From Cellulophaga sp. RHA19 (GTDB lineage Bacteria > Bacteroidota > Bacteroidia > Flavobacteriales > Flavobacteriaceae): a stretch of 64,000 nt of DNA. Below, in pieces: positions 1-9,224 of the stretch; positions within the stretch are counted from its first letter, which is position 1, and every line of letters starts with the position of its first letter. Made by a program: the position numbers and the translations under genes. The notes under the pieces were generated by a model. That model made no database searches. It was not told the origin of the DNA and saw nothing but the letters and a program-made list of their open reading frames with translations. The stretch is from NCBI RefSeq assembly GCF_002813425.1, contig NZ_PHUL01000001.1:2549001-2613000 (forward strand), in the 5' to 3' direction.

Positions 1-2
1 TA

Positions 3-812
3 GCGGTTTATAATGATGGGGATGCTACGCTTAGTATTTTTAATGAGGAAACAATTGTAAATAGTAGTGCTGTTAAACACATACCAACAGGTACAGTTGC
101 TCACCATGGTGCTATGGTATTTTTTAAAAACGGTACTATAGCAGTTACTAATTTAGGAGATGGCGCCAGCTTACCTTTAAAAGTACACATTATAAATGAA
201 GACGGAGAAGTTGTATCAGATGAAGAGCAAAGCTTAGTTACATCTGGTATTCACGGTAGTGCAGGCAATAATACTACAGCAATATTTGGTTCTAACACAG
301 GAGTTTTAGTTGTAGATGATTCTGGAGATCAAAAAATTATAGATTACCCATCTAGTTTTGAAGAAAATGTATGGTTTGGTAGCCTTTTAGCAACTAGCTC
401 ATCTAATTTATTTGTTGGGTATACCACAAGTAAAGGTGTATATTTTATAGATATAGACACAGAAGAAATAACACCAATACATGAAACTACAGAATTATTT
501 AAATGCATGGTTTCTAAGGATAAAGAAGAAATTGTAAGTTTAACTAAGAGTGGAGAATTAAAAGTAACAGATATATCTACAAAAACAGCAGTATTTAACA
601 CTGTTTTATCTGTAGATATGGATACAGAATCTAAAGGACATACATCTGTAACTAGCTCAATAGATTATTATGACAATTATTTATTTGTTTCTGTACCGTC
701 TACTAAAAAAGTAATACAATACAGTTTAGATGATATGGAGATTAGTAATGAGTTTCAATTAAATATTACTCCTTACCAGTTTAAAGTTTTAGCTTACGAT
801 ATAGAGCACTAG
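3..812 (+). CDS. Secreted-type beta-propeller protein, 5' end outside the window (AztD-like?)
   Basis: The reading frame is open from base 3, so this is the C-terminal 269 residues of a longer protein; the ATG at 114 is internal. The visible part consists of repeated short beta-strand units (for example VLVVDDSG, GVYFIDID, LFVSVPSTKKVIQYS) typical of a beta-propeller. A VAHHGAMV segment at about residues 33-40 and a later HTS resemble the His motifs of AztD-type zinc metallochaperone propellers, but similarity is only by eye. The upstream partner genes that would settle this are not in the window. Function otherwise unassigned. Confidence 0.6.
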   Translation, partial: AVYNDGDATLSIFNEETIVNSSAVKHIPTGTVAHHGAMVFFKNGTIAVTNLGDGASLPLKVHIINEDGEVVSDEEQSLVTSGIHGSAGNNTTAIFGSNTGVLVVDDSGDQKIIDYPSSFEENVWFGSLLATSSSNLFVGYTTSKGVYFIDIDTEEITPIHETTELFKCMVSKDKEEIVSLTKSGELKVTDISTKTAVFNTVLSVDMDTESKGHTSVTSSIDYYDNYLFVSVPSTKKVIQYSLDDMEISNEFQLNITPYQFKVLAYDIEH

Positions 813-833
813 AAATAACTTACTTTATAAAAG

Positions 834-860
834 AAAAACCGAGTGTAAGCTCGGTTTTTT
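834..860. terminator. Bidirectional intrinsic terminator
   Basis: A 10-bp stem (834-843 with 850-859) with a CCGAG/CTCGG core and flanking A and T tracts. It lies between the convergent propeller gene and mnmE and can serve both. Confidence 0.85.
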
Positions 861-913
861 TATACTAAAAAACTGAGTTTAACTAACTCTTTTTTTAAAC
901 TATATATGATTAT

Positions 914-2302
914 TTATTTCCCAATACAAAAGTTCGCGAAAATATTACCAAGCAACTCATCATTAGATACTTGCCCAGTAATTTCACCCAAGTGGTACAA
1001 CGCATCTTTAAGATCTATAGATAGTAAATCTCCAGAGATACCGCCATCCATACCAAGTTGCACTCTTTCTATACTTTCTAAAGATTTTAGTAAAGCATCA
1101 TAATGTCTGGTGTTGGTAACAATAGTCTCGTTATTACGCAAAGCACCTGTATTTACAAACTCTAGAAGTTTGTTTTTTAATGCTTCTACGCCATCACCTG
1201 TTTTAGCAGATATAAAGAGCGTAGCAGGTATTTCGGTCTCTATAGCTTCTATTTGTTCTGGAGTATATAAATCTTTCTTATTGGTAATTACAACAAGTGT
1301 TTTTAACGGAAACTGATTTTTTATTTTTTCAATCTCTATTTTTATACTTTCTAAGTTTTCTATAGCTGGTGTAAGCGGACTTAAATACAACACAACCTGT
1401 GCTTGTTCTATTTTTTCAAACGTTTTTTTAATACCAATACTCTCTACCACATCTTGCGTTTCTCGTATACCCGCAGTATCTATAAATCTAAAACCAATAC
1501 CACCAATAGATATTTCGTCTTCTATAGTATCTCTTGTAGTACCAGCAATATCACTTACAATAGCACGGTCTTCGTTTAAAAAGGCATTTAATAAGGTAGA
1601 TTTACCCACATTAGGTTCGCCTACAATAGCAACCGGAATTCCGTTTTTAAGTACGTTACCAACTGCAAAAGAATCTATTAATCGTTTTAAAACGTGTTGT
1701 ATTTTAGATAATAGTGTTATAAACTGTGTACGGTCTGCAAATTCTACATCTTCTTCTGCAAAGTCTAGTTCTAACTCTATTAAAGAGGCAAAATTTAGAA
1801 GTTCTTCTCGTAGTTTTTTAATTTCAGAAGAAAATCCGCCACGCATTTGTTGCATTGCTATTTGGTGACTAGCCTCATTATCAGACGCTATTAAATCTGC
1901 TACAGCTTCAGCCTGACTAAGGTCTATTTTTCCGTTTAAAAAGGCACGTAATGTAAACTCACCTGCATCTGCCATTTTACAACCATTACGCAAAAATAAT
2001 TGTATAATTTGCTGCTGTATGTATTGCGATCCGTGACAAGATATTTCTATAACATTTTCACCTGTATACGAGTTAGGACCTTTAAATAAAGATACCAAAA
2101 CTTCATCATACACCTTTGCATCATCTACAATATGACCCAAATGTATGGTATGCGTTTTTTGCTTGGTTAAATCTTTGTTACGTACAGACTTAAATTTAGC
2201 GTTAGCCAAAGTAATTGCGTCTGGCCCAGAAAGCCTAATAACTGCTATGGCACCAGCGCCAGAAGGTGTTGCTAATGCAACTATGGTATCTTGTGAAAAC
2301 AT
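914..2302 (-). CDS. mnmE: tRNA modification GTPase MnmE
   Basis: MnmE works with MnmG to install the 5-carboxymethylaminomethyl group on U34 of certain tRNAs. The protein begins MFSQDTIVALATPSG, the conserved N-terminal folate-binding region, has an inserted Ras-like G domain (P-loop GEPNVGKST, then DIAGTTRD and DTAGIRE, then TNKKD) and ends in the diagnostic CIGK motif. The length is 462 residues, normal for the family. The open frame extends 41 codons upstream to 2425, but that extension has no family similarity, so the ATG at 2302 is chosen. A TATTTTTG -7-like box at 2308-2315 would place transcription start close to this ATG, so the leader may be very short. Confidence 0.97.
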   Translation of the reverse strand: MFSQDTIVALATPSGAGAIAVIRLSGPDAITLANAKFKSVRNKDLTKQKTHTIHLGHIVDDAKVYDEVLVSLFKGPNSYTGENVIEISCHGSQYIQQQIIQLFLRNGCKMADAGEFTLRAFLNGKIDLSQAEAVADLIASDNEASHQIAMQQMRGGFSSEIKKLREELLNFASLIELELDFAEEDVEFADRTQFITLLSKIQHVLKRLIDSFAVGNVLKNGIPVAIVGEPNVGKSTLLNAFLNEDRAIVSDIAGTTRDTIEDEISIGGIGFRFIDTAGIRETQDVVESIGIKKTFEKIEQAQVVLYLSPLTPAIENLESIKIEIEKIKNQFPLKTLVVITNKKDLYTPEQIEAIETEIPATLFISAKTGDGVEALKNKLLEFVNTGALRNNETIVTNTRHYDALLKSLESIERVQLGMDGGISGDLLSIDLKDALYHLGEITGQVSNDELLGNIFANFCIGK

Positions 2303-2476
2303 AAATGCAAAAATACAAATTATTAAAGTTGATGAGTATTCATTTTTCATTAAATAAATACAGTGACTAACATCATAACGTAAGTTGTAACTTGTTAAAT
2401 AAATGGTGAATCGGTAAAAAAGCAACTATGCATCATAACAAAAAGTTAAATCTCATATAGTTAAGATGTGTAATTA

Positions 2477-2484
2477 TATTTTTG
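2477..2484 (+). promoter_or_regulatory. Candidate -7 element upstream of the S9 peptidase
   Basis: TATTTTTG matches the Bacteroidota -7 consensus TAnnTTTG, 43 bases before the ATG at 2527. No TTG is found at the expected -33 distance, so support is partial. Confidence 0.4.
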
Positions 2485-2526
2485 TTAACAACTAACAAAA
2501 ACCTAACAAACTCAAAAATCTAAAAA

Positions 2527-5052
2527 ATGATTAAAAAAATGGCCTTGTTGCTATTGTTTGCCGTATGTACTACGGTAACATTTGCACAAGAAGAAACTAG
2601 CAATGTGCCAACACCTAACTATAGGCAAGCGGCAAAATTTTCACCAGATAATTTAAGAAAAATTGTACATTCTACAACCGTTCGTCCAAACTGGTTAAAA
2701 AAAGGAAATCGTTTTTGGTACCAGTATAAAACTACAGAAGGTGCTAATTTTTATTTAGTTGATGCCGATCGTGGTACTAAAACCAAATTATTTGATAATG
2801 CTAAAATGGCAAAATGGCTTACTTTAATTACTAAAGATCCATACGATGCTAAACATTTACCACGCTTAAATTTTAAGTTTGTTAAAAATGAAACTGCAAT
2901 ACGTTTTAGAGTAACATCTAAAGAGAAAGTAGATGTAGTAGAGGATAAAAAAGATGATAAAAAGAATGATACCATTTCTAAAGACTCTACTAAAGCTAAA
3001 GCCCCTAAAAAAGCTCCTAAAAAAGAAAATAAAGTTTATTATTTAGAATATAAGTTAGGTGGTAATGGTTTAACTATTATAAATAATAAAAAGGAAGACG
3101 AAAACAGAAAACGTTGGGCTAATATTTCTCCAGATAGCACAGTTGTATTATTCTCTAAACAAAACAATTTGTATTGGATGGATAAAGCTAATTATTTAAA
3201 AGCTGTTAAAGACGAAAAAGATACTACAATTGTAGAACACCAATGGACCAAAGATGGTGTAGAAAACTACAGTTATGGTGGTGGTTCTTGGGGAGAAAAC
3301 AACGAAACTAAAGAGGAGAAAAAAGACGACAGAAAAGGTATTAGAGGATATTGGTCTCACGATTCTAAAAAGTTTGTGTACCAACGATCTGATTCTAGAG
3401 ATTTAAAAGATTTGTGGGTTATAAATTCGGTAGCCAAAAAAAGACCAACTTTAGAAACTTATAAATACCATATGCCTGGAGAAAAAGAGTTCTCTAAACC
3501 AGAAATTTTGGTTTTTGATATACCTTCTAAAGAAATGCTAACAGTAAAGTTAGACACTACAATACAACAGAGTATTGATATTTACAACGCACCTATTAAA
3601 AAAATGAATTATAGTGATGATTTTAGACCAACGTTATTGCTTTCAAAAAAAGGAAAAATTTATTTTAGTAGTACCAGCAGAGATCGAAAAAAAGTAACTG
3701 TTAACGTTGCAGATATTAATACAGGTGATGTTAAAACACTTATAAAAGAAGAACTTAACACTTATGTAGAGGCTAAAGACATTGTTTTATTTAATAATGA
3801 ACAAGAAATAATTCAGTGGTCAGAGAGAGACGGTTGGGCACATTTTTATTTGTATGATGCAAACGGAAATTTAAAAAACCAAATTACAAGTGGTAGCTAC
3901 CATTCTAACAGTTTTGTTGGTGTTAATGAAAAAGAGCGCACATTATACTTTACGGCAAATGGTGTTACACCAGACCAAGACCCATATTATGAGCACTTAT
4001 TTAAGATTAACTTAAATGGTACAGGATTAAAAAATCTTAATAAAGGAGATTTTACTACAAACACTAGTATGTCAGATTCTAACCAATTTTTTGTTAGTAA
4101 CTACTCTAGAGTAAATACTGTACCTAAATCTGAACTTAGATCTAGTAACGGTAGGGTTGTTTTAAAGTTAGAAGAGGCAGATTTGTCTGCGCTTATGGCA
4201 ACAGGTTATAAATTTCCAGAACCATTTAAAGTAAAGGCAGATGATGGTATTACAGATCTTTATGGAGTTATGTATAAGCCATTTAATTTTGATGAAACTA
4301 AAAGTTACCCACTTATAGAGTATGTATATCCAGGACCACAAACAGAAGCTGTTAACAAAGCTTTTTCTGTATCTATGAACAGATTAGATAGGTTAGCCCA
4401 AGTTGGTTTTGTAGTAGTTAGTTTAGGTAACAGAGGTGGCCACCCAAACAGGTCTAAATGGTACCATAATTACGGTTATGGTAATTTAAGAGATTATGGT
4501 TTAGCAGATAAAAAATATGTTGCAGAGCAATTGGCAGACCAACATTCTTATATAGATATCTCTAAAGTAGGAATCTTTGGGCACTCTGGAGGCGGATTTA
4601 TGTCTACAGCAGCAATGTTAGTTTATCCAGACTTTTTTAAAGTAGCGGTTTCTTCTGCAGGTAATCATGATAACTCTATGTATAATAGTTGGTGGAGTGA
4701 AACGCACCACGGTGTAGAAGAGGTTAAAGATGCAAAAGGTGTAGTTAGTTATAAATATGATATTGATAAAAACCAGACTTTAGCATCAAACTTAAAAGGA
4801 AAATTAATGTTAGTAACTGGTGATGTAGATAATAATGTACACCCAGGAGCTACAATTAGAATGGCAAATGCATTAATAAAAGCAAATAAGAGATTTGATT
4901 TTATGATGATGCCTGGTCAAAGACACGGTTTTGGTAGTATGACGGAGTATTTCTTTTGGCTAAAAGCAGATTATTTTAGCAAACACTTTTTAGGTGTAGA
5001 AGCTACAAATGTAGATATGTTAGAAATGAATAGAGCTAAACCAAAGCACTAA
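2527..5052 (+). CDS. Secreted S9 family prolyl oligopeptidase (DPP-IV-like)
   Basis: A serine peptidase of the dipeptidyl-peptidase IV/acylaminoacyl peptidase group, probably periplasmic and cleaving peptides after proline or similar residues. It has a signal peptide (cut likely after TFA, about residue 20), an N-terminal beta-propeller domain to about residue 580 and a C-terminal alpha/beta-hydrolase domain. The triad can be read: Ser687 in GHSGGG, Asp768 in DVDNNVH and His800 in GQRHGFG. The Lys/Asp-rich stretch at about residues 135-175 (KKDDKKND, KAPKKAPKK) is a hydrophilic insert in the propeller domain. The length of 841 residues is normal. It is monocistronic, followed by a strong terminator. 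Confidence 0.95.
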   Translation: MIKKMALLLLFAVCTTVTFAQEETSNVPTPNYRQAAKFSPDNLRKIVHSTTVRPNWLKKGNRFWYQYKTTEGANFYLVDADRGTKTKLFDNAKMAKWLTLITKDPYDAKHLPRLNFKFVKNETAIRFRVTSKEKVDVVEDKKDDKKNDTISKDSTKAKAPKKAPKKENKVYYLEYKLGGNGLTIINNKKEDENRKRWANISPDSTVVLFSKQNNLYWMDKANYLKAVKDEKDTTIVEHQWTKDGVENYSYGGGSWGENNETKEEKKDDRKGIRGYWSHDSKKFVYQRSDSRDLKDLWVINSVAKKRPTLETYKYHMPGEKEFSKPEILVFDIPSKEMLTVKLDTTIQQSIDIYNAPIKKMNYSDDFRPTLLLSKKGKIYFSSTSRDRKKVTVNVADINTGDVKTLIKEELNTYVEAKDIVLFNNEQEIIQWSERDGWAHFYLYDANGNLKNQITSGSYHSNSFVGVNEKERTLYFTANGVTPDQDPYYEHLFKINLNGTGLKNLNKGDFTTNTSMSDSNQFFVSNYSRVNTVPKSELRSSNGRVVLKLEEADLSALMATGYKFPEPFKVKADDGITDLYGVMYKPFNFDETKSYPLIEYVYPGPQTEAVNKAFSVSMNRLDRLAQVGFVVVSLGNRGGHPNRSKWYHNYGYGNLRDYGLADKKYVAEQLADQHSYIDISKVGIFGHSGGGFMSTAAMLVYPDFFKVAVSSAGNHDNSMYNSWWSETHHGVEEVKDAKGVVSYKYDIDKNQTLASNLKGKLMLVTGDVDNNVHPGATIRMANALIKANKRFDFMMMPGQRHGFGSMTEYFFWLKADYFSKHFLGVEATNVDMLEMNRAKPKH

Positions 5053-5081
5053 TTATATAAAAGCATAATAGTTTATTTAAG

Positions 5082-5113
5082 CGCCTGTATTGTAATAAAT
5101 ACAGGCGTTTTTT
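5082..5113 (+). terminator. Intrinsic terminator of the S9 peptidase gene
   Basis: Perfect 10-bp stem (5082-5091 with 5098-5107), 6-base loop, then six T residues. Confidence 0.93.
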
Positions 5114-5223
5114 GTTTTTAGGGTGATGAGTATTTTTCAATTAAAATAAAATTTTAAGATTTTAATGTAACATTTTAAGCAGTTATGCTACTGATATAGT
5201 ATAACATCAAAATCAATCAAAAA

Positions 5224-5592
5224 ATGGAAATCATCAATCAACACAAAACAACAACAAGGTCTGATAACGGATTATTAGCAGTTACACATTTAACACAGCT
5301 ATTACATTACTGTACAGGAGTAGGGGGCTTTATAGTTCCTTTGGTTCTTTGGTTAACAACAAAAGACACTGTAGATGGTATGAACGAGCACGGGAAGTCT
5401 ATAGTAAACTTTCAGCTAAGCTTACTTTTATATATTGTAATTAGCGTGCCAGGTATATTGTTATTTGGTTTAGGACTTTTAGGATTTTTATTTGTAGGTA
5501 TTATTGGTTTTATAATGCCAATAGTAAATGCAGTTAGAGCCGCAAATGGAGAGTCGCCAAGTAAATTTATGACCATTCCTTTTATTTCATAA
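5224..5592 (+). CDS. DUF4870 (Tic20-like) small membrane protein
   Basis: A 122-residue protein with the DUF4870 pattern: an amphipathic start (LLAVTHLTQLLHY), a first hydrophobic helix (VGGFIVPLVLWLT), the conserved MNEHGKSIVNFQLSLLLY segment, then two helices around residues 73-105 and a short polar tail. It is predicted to sit in the inner membrane. Molecular function is unknown for the family; Tic20 relatives are translocon components, which is weak guidance only. It is single, with no partner in the same direction within 120 bases downstream. Confidence 0.85.
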   Translation: MEIINQHKTTTRSDNGLLAVTHLTQLLHYCTGVGGFIVPLVLWLTTKDTVDGMNEHGKSIVNFQLSLLLYIVISVPGILLFGLGLLGFLFVGIIGFIMPIVNAVRAANGESPSKFMTIPFIS

Positions 5593-5655
5593 CAAATTAA
5601 TAATAAACACTTTATATAATCTATCTCTAAATTTATCTTTAGAGGTAGATTTTTT

Positions 5656-5688
5656 TTGTTTTTATATCAAATTTATGTTCTAATTTTG
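5656..5688 (+). promoter_or_regulatory. Promoter of the coiled-coil secreted protein gene
   Basis: TTG at 5656-5658, a 22-base spacer and TAATTTTG at 5681-5688 fit the Bacteroidota consensus TTG-N17-23-TAnnTTTG. The start codon is at 5718. Confidence 0.7.
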
Positions 5689-5717
5689 CACAACACACAT
5701 TAACTATAATATAAACT

Positions 5718-6230
5718 ATGAAGAAGATTGTATTAGCAGCAATGCTATTGAGTTTTAGTGCAACAAGTTTAGTAGCACAAGAGACAGAAACAGAAAAAGT
5801 AGAAAAAACTGAAAACACAGAAACTACTAAAACTACAGAGGAGGCTTTAAAGGCAGAAGAGGCTGCAAAATTAGCAGCAGCAGCAAAAGCTGAAGAAGCG
5901 GCTAAATTGGCAGAGAAAGCTGCAAAACAAGCTGAAAAAGAACAGAAAGCTGCAGATAAAAAAGCAAAGAAAGAAGCAAAAGAAATTAAAGCGAAAGAAA
6001 AAGAGGCTAAAAAAGTAGCAAAGCTTAAAAGTTCTATAGCAAAGCAAAACAAAAACATTTCTAAAGTAGAAAGAAAAATTGCTAAGTTAGAGAACAAACT
6101 ATCTCAGGATACGGCAGCTGGTAAATTATCTCCTGTAGCTATAGAAAAGCTAAAATCTTCTATAGCAAAGGAAAAGCTTAAATTGGTAAAAGAAAATGTA
6201 AAGCTTAATAAATTAGAACGTAAACAATAG
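5718..6230 (+). CDS. Secreted Lys/Ala/Glu-rich coiled-coil protein
   Basis: A 170-residue protein with a signal peptide (cut likely after SLVA, about residue 20) followed by a Thr/Glu-rich linker and a long uninterrupted helix made of EEAAKLA and AEKAAKQAEK-like repeats from about residue 44 to 95, then a second basic helical segment (VERKIAKLENKL and a related copy near the C-terminus). It looks like an extended coiled coil in the periplasm or attached to the envelope. No catalytic motif is seen and no named family is recognised. Low-complexity composition makes homology by eye unreliable. Confidence 0.8.
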   Translation: MKKIVLAAMLLSFSATSLVAQETETEKVEKTENTETTKTTEEALKAEEAAKLAAAAKAEEAAKLAEKAAKQAEKEQKAADKKAKKEAKEIKAKEKEAKKVAKLKSSIAKQNKNISKVERKIAKLENKLSQDTAAGKLSPVAIEKLKSSIAKEKLKLVKENVKLNKLERKQ

Positions 6231-6251
6231 TTTAGTTTTAATTTTATGAAT

Positions 6252-6281
6252 AAAAAAAGAGGACATTACGTCCTCTTTTTT
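6252..6281. terminator. Bidirectional terminator between the coiled-coil gene and dnaN
   Basis: Stem 6254-6264 with 6270-6280 (AGAGGAC/GTCCTCT core), 5-base loop, A tract on one side and T tract on the other. Confidence 0.9.
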
Positions 6282-6306
6282 GGTTTTTTATGTTGGGTAT
6301 TTTAGT

Positions 6307-7428
6307 TTATGCGTTGTTAAGCATAACTGGCATTACAAGCATAGTTACGTGCTCACCTTCATCTACACCATCAATAGGTGTTAAAATACCTGCTCTGTTT
6401 GGTAAACTCATTTCTAAAGAAACATCATCAGAACTTAAATTACCTAGCATTTCTACTAAAAATCTAGAGTTAAATCCTATTTGCATATCGTCTCCTTGGT
6501 AAGAACATGTTAAACGTTCTTCTGCTTTATTACTATAATCTATATCTTCTGCAGATATGTTTAATTCTGCACCAGCTACTTTTAAACGTATTTGGTGTGT
6601 AGTTTTGTTAGAGAATATAGAAACACGCCTAACAGAGCTTAAAAGCTGTGTTCTAGAGATGCTTAATACATTTGGATTCTCTTTTGGTATTACCGCTTCA
6701 TAGTTAGGGTATTTACCATCAATTAATCTACAAATTAGTTCTGTTTTATCAAAAGTAAACTTAGCGTTACTTTCGTTATACTCTATAGTAACATCATTTT
6801 CACTACCACCAAGTATACCTTTTAACAATGTTAAAGGCTTTTTAGGCATAATAAATTCTGCTACTTGGCTAGCTGTAACATCTGTACGTTGGTATTTTAC
6901 AAGTTTGTGAGCATCTGTAGCTACAAACGTTAAGTTCTCTGGAGAAAACTGAAAAAATACACCGCTCATTACCGGTCTTAAGTCATCATTACCAGCAGCA
7001 AAAATTGTTTTGTTAATTGCAGTTGCTAAAATATCACCTAAAATAGTTGTAGTACTTGGGTTAGATAATTCTACAGCATTAGGAAATTCTGCACCATCTA
7101 CATACGCTAAAGCATATTTACCGTGGTTACTACTAATTTCTACTGTATTGTTTTCCTCTACAACAAATGTTAATGGTTGCTCTGGAAAAGTTTTAAGAGT
7201 TTCTAATAATAATTTTGCAGGTAAAGCAATTGTACCTTCATTATCAGAATCTACTTCTAGAACAGAACTCATTGTAGTTTCTAAATCTGAAGCAGAAACA
7301 GTAAGACTGTTTTGCTTTAATTCAAACAAAAAATTATCTAAAATTGGCAATGTGTTACTGTTATTAATAACACCGCCTAAAACTTGTAATTGCTTTAACA
7401 AATAAGTACTAGATACTATAAATTTCAT
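6307..7428 (-). CDS. dnaN: DNA polymerase III beta subunit (sliding clamp)
   Basis: DnaN forms the ring-shaped dimer that tethers the replicative polymerase to DNA. The protein has 373 residues and the three-fold clamp architecture: N-terminal domain from MKFIVSSTYLLKQLQVLGG with TLPILDNFLFEL, a middle domain with RPVMSGVFFQF and TDAHKL, and a C-terminal domain ending in the conserved MLVMPVMLN strand. The start at 7428 matches the family N-terminus. It is not next to dnaA or recF here, which is normal for Bacteroidota. It lies head-to-tail with gldG upstream, with a 128-base gap that carries a candidate promoter. Confidence 0.97.
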   Translation of the reverse strand: MKFIVSSTYLLKQLQVLGGVINNSNTLPILDNFLFELKQNSLTVSASDLETTMSSVLEVDSDNEGTIALPAKLLLETLKTFPEQPLTFVVEENNTVEISSNHGKYALAYVDGAEFPNAVELSNPSTTTILGDILATAINKTIFAAGNDDLRPVMSGVFFQFSPENLTFVATDAHKLVKYQRTDVTASQVAEFIMPKKPLTLLKGILGGSENDVTIEYNESNAKFTFDKTELICRLIDGKYPNYEAVIPKENPNVLSISRTQLLSSVRRVSIFSNKTTHQIRLKVAGAELNISAEDIDYSNKAEERLTCSYQGDDMQIGFNSRFLVEMLGNLSSDDVSLEMSLPNRAGILTPIDGVDEGEHVTMLVMPVMLNNA

Positions 7429-7509
7429 CAGCTATATAATTTTCTTCATTTATGGTTAGGCTCTCAAATGCCTTAAAGTCTTCTTAAAAATCTTAAAAAA
7501 TCCTTGAAA

Positions 7510-7544
7510 CAAAGATATTTTAATTGTCCTTTTAACGAAAACAA
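7510..7544 (-). promoter_or_regulatory. Candidate dnaN promoter
   Basis: On the minus strand TATCTTTG (7510-7517) is a full match to the -7 consensus. The nearest TTG (7542-7544) is 24 bases away, one more than the usual maximum. The leader would be about 75 bases. Confidence 0.5.
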
Positions 7545-7556
7545 ACTTATTAACAC

Positions 7557-9224
7557 TTATTTACCGTATTTCTGCTTTCTGTAATAATTAAATATAAAAC
7601 CAAATAGTAGCGTTAAAACCACTGGTAATGCTATGTTTATAAGTTGCCACTTGGTTTTTTGAGTGGCTATTTTTTCTTTATCAAGGAACGGAATTGCAAC
7701 TTTTTTTGTTCGGATGTTTATAAGTCCGCTATCATCTAACAGGTAATTTACGCTATTCACCATAAAATCTTTATTCCCGTATGCGTTGTTTGTCCATTTA
7801 TCATAACCAAGCTGTAAAGGCTTTCCTTTACTTATTTGGTTTTTTATAACATCACCATCTGCAATAACCAACATTTTATTTTCTGCACCAACTTCTTTGC
7901 TGTTTTTTAAAGAAAAAGGTTTTACGCGGTTGTTGTATACAGATTTAAATTTACCTTCTACTAAAACAGCTAAAGGTTTATTTCCGTTGTTATATTCTTC
8001 TTTATTAGGAGCCTTATTAACCAAATCTAAGCTAATAATATTTGGTGTACCTACCACTGTAGATAATGGAGAACTGTAATATAAAATATCCTTTTTATAT
8101 TCGTTATTATCTAAAACATCTATAGAATTTGCAAATTGAAAACGCAATGCTTCTAAATTGTTGTTTATAGGATGATCATTTCTAGAAAAAACCATTGGGT
8201 TAAATGGCCAAGGTACAGGATTGTATTGAGAGTTGTTACCGTCTCCTTGTGCTAAAACAATTTGTGTAGCGTATATATCTTTAACTAAAACAGGGTTTAT
8301 GCGTAAGCCGTATTTAAAGAAAAAATCTTTTAAATTTAAGTCTTTAGGAAAAGCTAAAGATTGCCCTTCTTGGTTAAATAAACTATCTAACTCCATGCTT
8401 ACATTATCTATAAGCCACATAGATTTACCACCATTTATAATGTACTGGTCTAGCAAGTATTTTTCTTTATCTGTAAAAGGCTCTGTAGGTTTAGCTATTA
8501 AAGCAAGATCATACTCTTGCAATTGCTCTAAGGTTTTTTGAGGATTACTAGCAACAGAATCCAATGTAAAAGCACCAATATTATAGTATTCTTTAATGGT
8601 AGACAGGTAATCTGCTAAATAAATATCTTTTAATTCACCATTACCTTTAATAACAGCTATTCTCTTTTTTTCTTTAATACTTAATTTACTAAAAGCATCT
8701 GCAAAAGAATACTCTAAATGCTGTATAGAGTTAGTAACACGGTCTTCTGTAGTTGCGCCTAGTTTATTTTTTAGCAAGGCAACTTTTACCGTTTTGTTAT
8801 TGTAGTTAACCATTGCCCAAGGAAAAACAAATTCCTGAGATACTTTACCATTTTCTTCTACAGTAACATTAGCAGGCGTTAATCCTAATTTTTGCATTTC
8901 TGCAATTGCATTTTCAGACGACCCTGTGGTTTCTAAAGGATTAATAAAGTTGAATTTTATATTGCTATTTTCTGCTTTAAATTCTTCTAATATTTGTTTG
9001 GTTTCGGACTGTAATTTTATAAATTCGCCTGGCATTTCGCCTTCTAAAAGAACATCTATAATAACAGGGTTTGTAAAATCTTGTACAGTTTCTAATGCAG
9101 CATTAGATAATGTGTATCTACTATCTTCTGTAACATCTATTCTTGTATATATAAAGTTTGATGCTATGTTTAATACAACTAAAGCAATAAAACCAATGGC
9201 TACGGAGGTAAAAGTCTTTTTCAT
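7557..9224 (-). CDS. gldG: Gliding motility ABC transporter auxiliary protein GldG
   Basis: GldG is the large exported-domain component of the GldA-GldF-GldG ABC transporter linked to gliding in Flavobacterium. The 555 residues comprise an N-terminal membrane anchor (about 9-27), an extracytoplasmic body of the ABC-type uncharacterised/GldG family with IAVIKGNGELKD and a DYDLALIAKPTEPFTDKEKYLLDQYI-like stretch, and a C-terminal anchor (about 525-545) followed by a basic tail. The start codon overlaps the gldF stop (TAATG), implying translational coupling. The ATPase gene gldA is not in the window. Gliding itself cannot be inferred from these two genes alone. Confidence 0.93.
   Translation of the reverse strand: MKKTFTSVAIGFIALVVLNIASNFIYTRIDVTEDSRYTLSNAALETVQDFTNPVIIDVLLEGEMPGEFIKLQSETKQILEEFKAENSNIKFNFINPLETTGSSENAIAEMQKLGLTPANVTVEENGKVSQEFVFPWAMVNYNNKTVKVALLKNKLGATTEDRVTNSIQHLEYSFADAFSKLSIKEKKRIAVIKGNGELKDIYLADYLSTIKEYYNIGAFTLDSVASNPQKTLEQLQEYDLALIAKPTEPFTDKEKYLLDQYIINGGKSMWLIDNVSMELDSLFNQEGQSLAFPKDLNLKDFFFKYGLRINPVLVKDIYATQIVLAQGDGNNSQYNPVPWPFNPMVFSRNDHPINNNLEALRFQFANSIDVLDNNEYKKDILYYSSPLSTVVGTPNIISLDLVNKAPNKEEYNNGNKPLAVLVEGKFKSVYNNRVKPFSLKNSKEVGAENKMLVIADGDVIKNQISKGKPLQLGYDKWTNNAYGNKDFMVNSVNYLLDDSGLINIRTKKVAIPFLDKEKIATQKTKWQLINIALPVVLTLLFGFIFNYYRKQKYGK

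Noticed and set aside
2303..2425. Longer start for mnmE giving 503 residues
   Set aside because: The extra 41 residues have no conserved MnmE sequence; the ATG at 2302 gives the standard N-terminus.
5639..6097. 152-residue minus-strand ORF rich in Phe, Ala and Ser
   Set aside because: It is the antisense shadow of the Lys/Ala/Glu repeat gene on the plus strand, which has a signal peptide and a promoter.
7010..7405. 131-residue plus-strand ORF
   Set aside because: Lies wholly inside dnaN on the other strand; no family similarity.
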